A model generated the notes under the pieces. The model was not told where the DNA came from. It searched no databases and was given only the letters and a program-made list of their open reading frames with translations. The position numbers and the translations under genes are program-made. From Candidatus Latescibacterota bacterium (GTDB taxonomy: Bacteria > JAAXHH01 > JABIQT01): DNA of 18,096 nucleotides. The stretch is taken from the NCBI GenBank assembly GCA_018667995.1, contig JABIQT010000169.1, positions 1 to 18,096 of the forward strand. The letters are read 5' to 3'. Below are positions 8,828-15,808 of the stretch, one piece after another; position 1 is the first letter of the stretch, and each line of letters opens with the position of its first letter.

Positions 8828-9613
8828 CTATACTCCGGATGCGCGAGTCTGTTTGCTCTGCGCCTGATGGTGCTCCCACAACTTAAGCCACGTCACCAGC
8901 GTATATACCGACATGAGCAGGCATACCACGAGCCCGATATCACCGTGCCGGAACCCTCTCCTTCTGAGATAGCGCCAACGAAATGTCTCAAGCGTTTGGA
9001 GTAAAGCCCGGAACCAGGAGAATCGTACCTCTCTATTCACGAGTTTGCCTACTTCGGCGGTCGTGTAACTGTTCAATTTTTGAACAAACTGCGAAATGCT
9101 GTCATAGTTATAGTGTGTGATCTGAAGGCTCGGTATGTCTGGTAGCTCAGTAACCCTCCCGATAATTTCGGGTGCGGCGTGTACGGATTCTGGAAAGGTA
9201 ACAGATCCCTTTCTGAAAAATCGAGCGTGTTTGTCATTTTCCCACCCTCCAAATCTAATCTCATGGCCGAAAAAGATATTGCACCAGTGTATGATCACGA
9301 CATCTTCATCGTCGCGAAACGCTATGGTGCGGAGTTTCTCGGCCAGTTCGGGGGTCATGCGCTCGTCCGCATCAAGAATGATTAGCCATTCACCGGTCGC
9401 TTTTGATATCGCGTAGTTTCGTGCCGGTTCCACGTAACCGACGTTCTCGAACGTATATATGAGATCTGTATACCGTCGTGCAATCTCAAGAGTCCGGTCC
9501 TCGCTCTGCATATCCACTATTACGATTTCATCACAAAGATCACCTACCGACTCAATGCAGGCCGCAAGATTCAGAAACTCATTTCGTGTGTTGATGATTA
9601 GTGAGATCTTCAT
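8828..9613 (-). CDS. GT2 glycosyltransferase of the WaaE/KdtX-like group
   Basis: A 261-residue GT2 enzyme of the type seen in LPS core loci (WaaE/KdtX-like). It begins MKISLIINTRNE, followed by LCDEIVIVDMQSEDRTLEIA at 26-45, AISKATGEWLIILDADERM at 68-86 with the metal-binding D-A-D, and then KHARFFRKG and VHAAPEI, which match the conserved second half of this group. The C-terminus has an arginine-rich stretch (RWRYLRRRGFRHGD) followed by one hydrophobic helix (IGLVVCLLMSVYTLVTWLKLW), probably a membrane anchor. WaaE enzymes add glucose to a core heptose, but the donor here is not determined. A strong GGAGG lies four bases before ATG 9613, and the gene begins 19 bases after the flippase gene. 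Confidence 0.9.
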   Translation of the reverse strand: MKISLIINTRNEFLNLAACIESVGDLCDEIVIVDMQSEDRTLEIARRYTDLIYTFENVGYVEPARNYAISKATGEWLIILDADERMTPELAEKLRTIAFRDDEDVVIIHWCNIFFGHEIRFGGWENDKHARFFRKGSVTFPESVHAAPEIIGRVTELPDIPSLQITHYNYDSISQFVQKLNSYTTAEVGKLVNREVRFSWFRALLQTLETFRWRYLRRRGFRHGDIGLVVCLLMSVYTLVTWLKLWEHHQAQSKQTRASGV

Positions 9614-9617
9614 GTGG

Positions 9618-9622
9618 CCTCC
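9618..9622 (-). promoter_or_regulatory. Ribosome binding site of the WaaE-like GT2 gene
   Basis: The minus strand reads GGAGG, four bases before ATG 9613. It is the cleanest Shine-Dalgarno match in the window and shows that this organism uses such signals. Confidence 0.65.
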
Positions 9623-9632
9623 AAAGCCCCCA

Positions 9633-11099
9633 TCAGACGATCTTTCGTAACAATCTCATGTCCTGCTCAGGGATTGCTTTGATGAGATAAAGAATCACCG
9701 CATATCCGATCAGCGTGATGGCGAGTCCGCCAAATACATGGATGCCGTCAATCGCCAGTGCGATACAAACCGCTCCTGCGGATGCCAAAATGGGACGAAG
9801 CCAAATGCCCTGAAACGAGAATCCTTCTATAAACTGCTGAACCTCCTTCATCATCCAGATGCCCGCTATCCCTGTAGCCACGATTGCGGCCCAAACGGCT
9901 CCCATAGCTCCCCATTCGGGAATTAACGCCAGATTGAGAATGAGATTTATCAGCAGTCCGACTCCGGTCACCTTCACTACTGTTCGTTCGCGATTGCAGG
10001 CCATGGCCAAGTTATTGCTCACGGTGGTAATGGCTAGAATCACCTGCATCCATATCAGAAGACTTAAGATGGGGGCGGATTCATCAAATTCGGAAGACGC
10101 AATGTACCGGACTATGGGTAGTGCATATACGGTCGTCATGACGCCGATACCCAGTACAATGATAATCATAAACCGATAAGTCCGTTTCGCTACCCGAGTC
10201 AGCGCTTCCGCCGAATCCGCAGCTGCATCCACCATAGCGGGAAACGTGGTCTGATTGAAGAGCATAGGAATCATTTGAAGCATGAAAACGTAACGGAATG
10301 CGACATTGTACCAACTTGTTTCAATGTCACCTTTAAAGTAATTTAACAGAACAATGTCTAGGTTGAAGTAAACCTGGCCAAAGATCATAATCAGCATAAA
10401 TGGTCTGGTTTTTAGGATCAGGTCCTTGCAGAACTTCAAGTCCAATTGAAGTAGGGGACGAGTGATACGTGTAACGGTCAGCCAAATTGTAAAAATGAGG
10501 GTGAGAAATGAGAAGATTACCCGGACGAGAGTAAACTCAACAAGTCCATAGCCCATTACCAGCACCAGTGAACCCACACCAAGCATCAACAGGCTTTCTG
10601 CGCTGATAATGACAGCTTCGTATTGCATTTTCTGGAAAGCGGGAAACGTCCAGCGGAATCCGTTACCTATCTGGACGAGGAAGGTCGATGCCGCGACCAG
10701 GAGTAAGATGACCAGAGTATCCCGTGGCGTGCCTATGACCACCGCTGAGATACCTGTGATAACTAGCACAATGGCTGCCAGTGCCAGGCGCATGATGACG
10801 ATATTGCCCAGGTATTTGGCAGCTGTGGACTGATCCTTTGATACGGCACGCACGGCAAAAAGGCCCAGTCCAAGGTCCGCTCCCATGGCAAAAAGAGCAG
10901 TGAACGAATTGGCCATCGCATATTTACCGGTTCCAACTTCGCCTATATAGCGGACGAAAATCATAAAGGCGATTGCCCCGGTGACCTTCTGTACTAACGT
11001 TCCCACAAAGAGCACGGAGATATTGCGTGTAACGTCTGCGAAACGATTCACATTCCTCGTTGTCGGGGTTTCGTCTTTGGGTGTTGATTCCGAGGACAT
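9633..11099 (-). CDS. wzx: Wzx-type lipid-linked oligosaccharide flippase (MOP superfamily)
   Basis: A 488-residue integral membrane protein of the polysaccharide transporter family. After about 20 polar residues, hydrophobic helices follow each other to the end, 12 to 14 in all. Typical features are ISVLFVGTLVQKVTGAIAFMIFVRYIGEVGTGKYAMA at the first helix pair and MGADLGLGLFAVRAVSKD soon after. Wzx proteins move undecaprenyl-pyrophosphate-linked glycan units from the inner to the outer face of the inner membrane. The reading frame continues upstream to a GTG at 11216, adding 39 polar residues; I prefer ATG 11099, which has AAGGGAG four bases before it and gives the usual family length. It heads a tight run of glycosyltransferases after a gap of about 190 bases, so a promoter of its own is possible. 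Peptidoglycan lipid II flippases (MurJ) belong to the same superfamily but are unlikely given the neighbours. Confidence 0.9.
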   Translation of the reverse strand: MSSESTPKDETPTTRNVNRFADVTRNISVLFVGTLVQKVTGAIAFMIFVRYIGEVGTGKYAMANSFTALFAMGADLGLGLFAVRAVSKDQSTAAKYLGNIVIMRLALAAIVLVITGISAVVIGTPRDTLVILLLVAASTFLVQIGNGFRWTFPAFQKMQYEAVIISAESLLMLGVGSLVLVMGYGLVEFTLVRVIFSFLTLIFTIWLTVTRITRPLLQLDLKFCKDLILKTRPFMLIMIFGQVYFNLDIVLLNYFKGDIETSWYNVAFRYVFMLQMIPMLFNQTTFPAMVDAAADSAEALTRVAKRTYRFMIIIVLGIGVMTTVYALPIVRYIASSEFDESAPILSLLIWMQVILAITTVSNNLAMACNRERTVVKVTGVGLLINLILNLALIPEWGAMGAVWAAIVATGIAGIWMMKEVQQFIEGFSFQGIWLRPILASAGAVCIALAIDGIHVFGGLAITLIGYAVILYLIKAIPEQDMRLLRKIV

Positions 11100-11290
11100 C
11101 AGTCTCCCTTGGAGATTTTCGATGTTTTCAGACGCCAAGTTGCACTCGGGTGGTTCGAAGGATACGGCCGGAGAGTAGATATCGTCACCCTCACTAAACC
11201 GTGAACGGGCCACCACATCGGAATCAGCATGACTTGCTCATATCGGCAGTCCTGGAAAGGACAGTTTGGACTATGAGGCTGAATCAGCTA
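11100..11290. other. Intergenic region before the flippase gene
   Basis: This stretch holds no gene if the flippase starts at 11099. The flippase frame stays open up to 11216, so part of it could be translated. Near the galE stop there is a short inverted repeat GCTGAATCAGC (11278-11288), and a hairpin GTCCT-ggaa-AGGAC lies at 11249-11262. Neither is followed by a run of T on the minus strand, so I do not call a terminator. The 8-base word GAATCAGC occurs at 11221 and again exactly 60 bases later at 11281. No convincing promoter was found by eye. AAGGGAG at 11104-11110 is the likely ribosome site of the flippase gene. Confidence 0.5.
11104..11110 (-). promoter_or_regulatory. Ribosome binding site favouring ATG 11099 of the flippase
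   Basis: The minus strand reads AAGGGAG, four bases before ATG 11099. The competing GTG at 11216 has only weak purine context before it. Confidence 0.5.
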
Positions 11291-12265
11291 TCATCGTCCA
11301 CGTTCGGTCTGCCGAAACCACTTCCAGGCGCTCTCTATAATGTAATCGATATGCGAGTAATCAAATCTAATGCCCAGTTTGCGGACGGCCTTTTCGGAGG
11401 ACGCTACCAATGCGGCTGGGTCGCCTGCTCTTCGTTCGCCGATCACATAGGGAACACTGTAGCCTGTTACTCTCTCGATGGTTTTTAGGACCGTCAGGAC
11501 CGTTGTGCCACTGCTGCTACCAAGATTGAAATCATCGAAATCAGCATTCTGCCCAAGATAGGCTGCTGCTTGCAGGTGGGCTTGTCCGATGTCGCGAACG
11601 TGGAGATAGTCCCGCACACAGGTACCATCGGACGTGGGATAATCATCGCCGAAAACGGTCAAACGTTCTCTTTGCCCTTTAATGGCTGCGAAGGCCAGCG
11701 GAATTAGGTGCTCTTCTATCGAGCGGTCTTCACCATGTCGTTCTGTGGCCCCCGCTGCGTTGAAATATCGAAATATGTGCACTCGAAATCCGAAACAGAC
11801 ATGGTACCAGTTTAACAGGCGTTCAAATGATAATTTCGAATCGCCATAGGGGTTGCAGGGCACCTTTGGATGCGACTCGTCTATGGGAGTCGTCGCCGGT
11901 TCTCCGAACACCGCCGCTGTAGATGAGAATATGAGACATTTACAGCCGGCTGCGCGCATTGCCTCAAGCAGGCACAGGCCCTGGTTAACGTTTGTCTCGT
12001 AGTAGAGACCGGGGTCCGCCATGCTTTGAGGGACGCTAATCTCTGCCGCCAAATGGAAGACAGCATCAATGCCCTGTGAGAACACTTTATCGAGTACGGT
12101 TCGGTCTCCAAGGCTGGCTTTGTAGAAAGTCGCGTCGGATTCAATGGCGGAGCGATTTCCCTGGCGGAGATCATCGATGGCGAAAACGTCGTGCCCTGCG
12201 TCCAGCAACAGCTCCACACAGACAGAACCAATGTATCCGGCTGCACCGGTCACGAGATATTTCAT
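11291..12265 (-). CDS. galE: UDP-glucose 4-epimerase
   Basis: A 324-residue NAD-dependent epimerase of the extended short-chain dehydrogenase family, interconverting UDP-glucose and UDP-galactose (some members also act on UDP-GlcNAc and UDP-GalNAc). The NAD-binding GxxGxxG is TGAAGYIG at 6-13, with acidic DD at 31-32. HLAAEISVPQSM matches the family segment near residue 71, SST at 114-116 provides the catalytic hydroxyl, and YGDSK at 140-144 is the catalytic Tyr-x3-Lys. RYFNAAGA, TSDGTCVRDYLHVRD and ERRAGDPAALVAS complete the GalE signature. Length is close to E. coli GalE (338). The ATG start overlaps the preceding GT4 stop as ATGA, with GAAAGG before it. It would supply galactose-type donors to the transferases of this locus. 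Confidence 0.95.
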   Translation of the reverse strand: MKYLVTGAAGYIGSVCVELLLDAGHDVFAIDDLRQGNRSAIESDATFYKASLGDRTVLDKVFSQGIDAVFHLAAEISVPQSMADPGLYYETNVNQGLCLLEAMRAAGCKCLIFSSTAAVFGEPATTPIDESHPKVPCNPYGDSKLSFERLLNWYHVCFGFRVHIFRYFNAAGATERHGEDRSIEEHLIPLAFAAIKGQRERLTVFGDDYPTSDGTCVRDYLHVRDIGQAHLQAAAYLGQNADFDDFNLGSSSGTTVLTVLKTIERVTGYSVPYVIGERRAGDPAALVASSEKAVRKLGIRFDYSHIDYIIESAWKWFRQTERGR

Positions 12266-13392
12266 GCGCTGAGCCTTTCAAGTGCCCCGACTACCGTTTC
12301 TCCGATGCGTTGCTCCGAGGCATGGGCCAGATAGGTTTCTCTGCCGCGGCGTCCAATTCGTTTGAGTAAATCCGGATCGTTACGTGCCCGCAAGATTGCC
12401 CGACTCAATGACTCCGGATCACCCCGCTTGCAGAGCAGGGCATTTTCGCCATCAGTCAGCAGTTCGCGTGTCGCTGGAGAGTCCCCGGTCAGCACCGGCC
12501 GTCCCATGGACATGGCCCAGAAAACTTTGCCCGGTATCACGCGGCTGGCCTTATCGGTGGTACCTACTATTCCGAGACAGATGTCAGACTGGGCTATTGT
12601 GTCTGGTAAATCTGCGTAGGGCACCCAGTCCGAAAACGTCACGTTAGTGACTTTGAGTTGCTGGCACAGACTCTGAATCTTATTCGAAAGTTGCCCGGAG
12701 CCGATAAACTGAAATCTGATGGTCGGCTCATTGCTAAGAAGCTTTGCAGCCTGAATCATGGTGTCGATACCGTGAAGTGGCGTGTATTTTCCTACAAAAA
12801 TGATTCGAAAATCGGAATCACCGGGCCTCTCCATTCGATGATTGAATACACTTTCGTCTACACCAACAAAAACCCTCAGGAATTTGCTCCGGGGAAGTCC
12901 AAAGGTCTCGACGAAATAGCTAATATGCTGGTCTGTATCAAGCAGAACCAGATCTGCGGCCCGGCATGACCAGACATCCAGGCCGTGGAGGAATCTTCCC
13001 ATTATAGATCTCTCTGAAAAGACGGCCCGGTCATCAACGAGAGTATCATATAACGAGACTAGAGGGTTGAACACCAGAGGGCGCCGCGGAATTCGTGAAA
13101 GGAGCCAGGCCAGGGGCATGTCAAGGTGGCCTATGTATCCAACCATGAGTACATCGTACGGGCGAACCGTAAACAGATAAATAAACAGGAGGCGTACATA
13201 CGCCAAGCCGACCTCTACTGCTCGTATTGCCAAGGACACGGCCTTGAGGTAACCCCCGGTTTTGTCCCGCTGTCGTTCCCAGAGTGGTACGTGGCACTCC
13301 TGGACTTCGCATCCGTTCTTCCTTAGCCCCTCAATGACCGTGCGGTTGCGGACGTAGTCCTGTTCATAGGTACCGAAATAGCAGATGCGCAC
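12262..13392 (-). CDS. GT4-like glycosyltransferase with altered E-x7-E motif
   Basis: A 376-residue GT-B protein. The N-terminal domain begins MRICYFGTYEQDYVRNRTVIEGL and contains a hydrophobic stretch (VRLLFIYLFTVRPYDVLMVGYIG) near 66-90 that may contact the membrane. The donor domain has FRIIFVGKYTPLHGIDTMIQAAKLL, FIGSGQL, FSDWVPYADLP, and then the acceptor-subgroup signature TDKASRVIPGKVFWAMSMGRPVLTG with RELLTDGENALL after it. Where ordinary GT4 enzymes carry E-x7-E, this one has R284 and W292. Related GT4 subgroups often show a Glu or Gln at the second position, and Trp is less usual. The start is a GTG at 13392; the nearby ATG at 13402 is in another frame. GGGATG lies about eight bases before it. 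It follows the 384-base gap and is coupled to galE by a 4-base overlap. Function beyond sugar transfer is unknown. Confidence 0.85.
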   Translation of the reverse strand: MRICYFGTYEQDYVRNRTVIEGLRKNGCEVQECHVPLWERQRDKTGGYLKAVSLAIRAVEVGLAYVRLLFIYLFTVRPYDVLMVGYIGHLDMPLAWLLSRIPRRPLVFNPLVSLYDTLVDDRAVFSERSIMGRFLHGLDVWSCRAADLVLLDTDQHISYFVETFGLPRSKFLRVFVGVDESVFNHRMERPGDSDFRIIFVGKYTPLHGIDTMIQAAKLLSNEPTIRFQFIGSGQLSNKIQSLCQQLKVTNVTFSDWVPYADLPDTIAQSDICLGIVGTTDKASRVIPGKVFWAMSMGRPVLTGDSPATRELLTDGENALLCKRGDPESLSRAILRARNDPDLLKRIGRRGRETYLAHASEQRIGETVVGALERLSA

Positions 13393-13776
13393 CGTTATTC
13401 ATCCCGGTTGTTTGGCAGCGATTTAATGGGTTCGACGAGCGAGTATCGTATGATCTTCGAGGCCGGCAATCCGAATTCCTTAGGAGCTGAAATACAGAAA
13501 ATTGAGCATGCTTGGCATCAGATCTATACCGTGCCTCTTCTGGTTTCAATTACCTGCCATAGAATCTGTATGTGCCCAGTGCCCAGAATAACTCGGTGCT
13601 CGCTCAGGACGGGCAAATGACCGGTCGGCCGATCGTCTTCGCTCAGTATTCAGACAGGTCCGGGAAATCCCGAGATTGATGACCTACTAACCCGTTCTTG
13701 TCGCATCGTGGACTAACAGGCGGGTATCACAATCGCGTTACTAACGAACTGGATGCACGTACAACGAGTGAGCGCT
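13393..13776. other. 384-base intergenic gap, possible promoter region
   Basis: This is the largest gap in a block where neighbours otherwise overlap or lie within about 70 bases, apart from the roughly 190 bases before the flippase gene. No reading frame on either strand supports a gene. On the minus strand TTGAAA and TATAGA occur at 13549-13523 with a 15-base spacer, a weak candidate promoter for the GT4 and galE pair. ACTAAC occurs three times, at 13686, 13712 and 13740, spaced 26 and 28 bases. A short inverted repeat CGGGA-aa-TCCCG lies at 13661-13672, and two overlapping 8-base palindromes, GACCGGTC and TCGGCCGA, lie at 13619-13632. I see no riboswitch or RNA gene that I recognise. Confidence 0.5.
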
Positions 13777-13792
13777 TCAGGAAGATTCCTGA
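13777..13792 (-). repeat. Perfect inverted repeat at the end of the GT2 gene
   Basis: TCAGGAA and TTCCTGA flank two bases, and the last three bases read on the minus strand are the TGA stop of the polyprenyl-phosphate-sugar synthase gene. In RNA it would make a six-pair stem with a four-base loop. No run of U follows, so it is not a standard terminator. It might slow or end transcription before the 384-base gap, or be chance. Confidence 0.35.
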
Positions 13793-14766
13793 TCACCAGC
13801 ACGCCGCTTTGGCTGTTCACCCAGCCGCCTACGAACGGCGTAGTCTTCGTCTTTTCGTGAGACGTGAGTAATCATCTCACCAATGAGACCCATAGAAATA
13901 AGTTGGATGCCCAAGAGCATTAATAACACGCTGAAAAGAAGCAGTGGTCTGGTGCCAATGCCGATGCCGTTTAGCCACAGCCAAGAGAGATAGGCTGCGA
14001 AACATAGTCCAAGACCAAAGGACAGCATACCCAGAGATCCGAACCAGTGTAGAGGACGGCGTGTGTATTTCGAGACGAAATACACGGTAAGGAGGTCAAA
14101 GAATCCGTGCGTAAATCGCCCGAGACCGAACTTGCTGTCACCGTACTTTCGAGCGTGGTGGCTCACCGGGCGTTCCGTTACACGGAATCCCGACCAATGT
14201 GCGAGAACGGGCAAATAACGGTGAAGCTCCCCATAGACGGGGATGGTTTCCACGACCTCGCGTCTGTACGCTTTAAGACCACAGTTAAAATCGTGCAGGC
14301 GGAAGCCAGCTACCTTACTCGTGACCCAGTTGAAGAACTTAGAAGGCAACGTTTTGGTGATAGGGTCCTGCCGCGCCTGTTTCCAACCGGAAACCAGGTC
14401 GAATCCTCCTTCGAGGTCTTCGATCAGTCCCGGAATCTCCATAGGGTCGTCCTGAAGATCAGCGTCCAGAGTGACAACGAAAGAGTGTGCCAAGGCTTCC
14501 TGGAAGCCTACGGCAAGAGCAGCGGACTTTCCATAGTTGCGTCGAAATTGTACGGCCCGCACACGTTCGTCCCGGTCGCGTAGTTTCTCGATAGTGTCAA
14601 AGGAAAGGTCACGGCTGCCGTCGTCGATGAACAAAAGCTCAAAGGGGCGATTCATGGGTTCCAGTGCTGCAATCAACTGCGTGTAGAGCTCTGGAAGGCT
14701 CTCCGCTTCATTGAAGAGCGGAATCAAGACCGTGAGCTCTGGACTCTGAATCGATCTCTCGCTCAT
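13777..14766 (-). CDS. Polyprenyl-phosphate glycosyltransferase (GT2, GtrB/CsbB/DPM-like)
   Basis: A 329-residue membrane-anchored GT2 enzyme. The catalytic domain has LTVLIPLFNEAESLPELY at 11-28, IDDGS at 47-51, RRNYGKSAALAVGFQEA near 75-91, and the DXD-type DADLQDDP at 101-108, followed by FNCGLKAYRREVV and the GDSKFGLGRF segment. All are standard for enzymes that join a nucleotide sugar to undecaprenyl or dolichyl phosphate. Two membrane helices follow near 245-270 and 280-302, with a charged cytoplasmic tail. The product would be a lipid-linked monosaccharide used by membrane transferases on the outer face; YfhO works this way with CsbB in Bacillus. The start ATG overlaps the stop of the flippase-like gene by four bases, with AAAGGA six bases before the ATG. 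Which sugar it uses cannot be read from the sequence. Confidence 0.92.
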   Translation of the reverse strand: MSERSIQSPELTVLIPLFNEAESLPELYTQLIAALEPMNRPFELLFIDDGSRDLSFDTIEKLRDRDERVRAVQFRRNYGKSAALAVGFQEALAHSFVVTLDADLQDDPMEIPGLIEDLEGGFDLVSGWKQARQDPITKTLPSKFFNWVTSKVAGFRLHDFNCGLKAYRREVVETIPVYGELHRYLPVLAHWSGFRVTERPVSHHARKYGDSKFGLGRFTHGFFDLLTVYFVSKYTRRPLHWFGSLGMLSFGLGLCFAAYLSWLWLNGIGIGTRPLLLFSVLLMLLGIQLISMGLIGEMITHVSRKDEDYAVRRRLGEQPKRRAGDQESS

Positions 14767-15761
14767 GAAATGTCCTTTGAGATAATGCCCATCGGTACTT
14801 GTTCCGGACCGGAAGCTGCGGGGTTTCGATTCTTTTTAATGGCGAACAGCAGGCCGCCGGGTAAGCTAGACAGTACGGTTATCCCATAGAGAAGGAGCGA
14901 TAGTGCCAATGCCTCTGAATCGGGCCGCCCAATCTGAGCAAATAGGATCACATACCCTCCTTCACGCACCCCCAGCGCATTTATCGAAAACGGGAACATA
15001 CTTATGGTACCGATAATCGGTACGAATACGACGAAATACATGGGGTGGATAGGTAGTCCAAGCGACTGAGCCACAAAGACATTCATGATGACTATCACTC
15101 CCTGGTAGATAACAGAGAGAATGAAATTCGCAACCAATGTTCCGCGATGAATACCATACTGATACAAGACTTCATGGAGACGCGCCGCGCGCTCCCCTAT
15201 GTCGAATATCTTGACGCCAGCATAGATCTTCTTCAGACCGTCGACACCCATTCGGCTGAAAAGCAATGGAAAGGCCGCGATCATCAGGATGTAGAGTGCG
15301 ACCGTTGCGGGTATAATATACGTGTGTTCCAATTCCAGAGCAATCAGCAAGAATCCTAGTAATGCCATGGATACTATGGCGAATAGGCCCATAAAACGTT
15401 CAATAAATACGGAGGCAAAGGCATCATCCCTTTTTCCCAGATCGGCTGCTGCACTGAATGCCCGCACCGCGTCGCCGCCTATACTGGTCGGCAAGAAATT
15501 GCTAAAGAAATTGCCTATAAAATAGAGGCTGGTCGCTCGGGAAAGCGACAGCGGAATCTTCCGAGCCACAAGAAGTAGCTGCCAGCGATATGCCGTGATC
15601 ACGACGGAAACAAGATAGGTCGCCGTTGCCAGGGCAAGTCCACCACGGTCTGCGTCAGCAATGAGAATCATCACGCGTTGCAGATCCGTACCTATTATTA
15701 GCCAGGCAAGTAGACCAGCGCTCAGTCCATATTTTAGTATTTTGAGGAGTCTGGGATTCAC
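14763..15761 (-). CDS. UPF0104 flippase-like membrane protein
   Basis: A 332-residue membrane protein of the UPF0104 / lysylphosphatidylglycerol-synthase transmembrane family. It shows the conserved NFFSNFLPTSIGGDAVRAF near 84-102, ERFMGL near 121, and a C-terminal FSINALGVREGGYVILF, with about eight hydrophobic helices. It lacks the soluble lysyl-transfer domain of true MprF proteins. Members of this group are often fused to or next to polyprenyl-phosphate glycosyltransferases, and are suspected of moving the lipid-linked sugar across the membrane or helping the synthase. Here the next gene is such a synthase, joined by an ATGA overlap. The start is GTG 15761, one codon (CCT) after an in-frame stop, so no upstream start exists. 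No clear ribosome site is visible. The transport role is inference. Confidence 0.88.
   Translation of the reverse strand: MNPRLLKILKYGLSAGLLAWLIIGTDLQRVMILIADADRGGLALATATYLVSVVITAYRWQLLLVARKIPLSLSRATSLYFIGNFFSNFLPTSIGGDAVRAFSAAADLGKRDDAFASVFIERFMGLFAIVSMALLGFLLIALELEHTYIIPATVALYILMIAAFPLLFSRMGVDGLKKIYAGVKIFDIGERAARLHEVLYQYGIHRGTLVANFILSVIYQGVIVIMNVFVAQSLGLPIHPMYFVVFVPIIGTISMFPFSINALGVREGGYVILFAQIGRPDSEALALSLLLYGITVLSSLPGGLLFAIKKNRNPAASGPEQVPMGIISKDIS
14773..14778 (-). promoter_or_regulatory. Ribosome binding site of the polyprenyl-phosphate glycosyltransferase
   Basis: The minus strand reads AAAGGA, six bases before ATG 14766 and inside the end of the preceding flippase-like gene. This supports the 4-base overlap as the real start. 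Confidence 0.5.
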
Positions 15762-15808
15762 AGGTCAGTGATACGGAAGTCGTAATTGGTTGTGTCCGGA
15801 GCGGAGCA

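Noticed and set aside
11249-11262. Hairpin GTCCT-ggaa-AGGAC as a terminator after galE.
   Set aside because: The stem is only five pairs and no T-run follows on the minus strand.
13397-13648. Protein-like stretch on the minus strand in the 384-base gap: 41 open codons (13526-13648), two stops one codon apart, then 40 open codons ending one base before the GT4 start.
   Set aside because: The whole frame holds about as many stops as chance predicts at this base composition, there is no start, and I recognise no domain. A homology search of the two peptides would decide; a hit to one known protein across both halves would revive a pseudogene call.
14107-14583. A 158-codon open frame on the plus strand.
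   Set aside because: It is antisense to the polyprenyl-phosphate glycosyltransferase, whose motifs run through this stretch.
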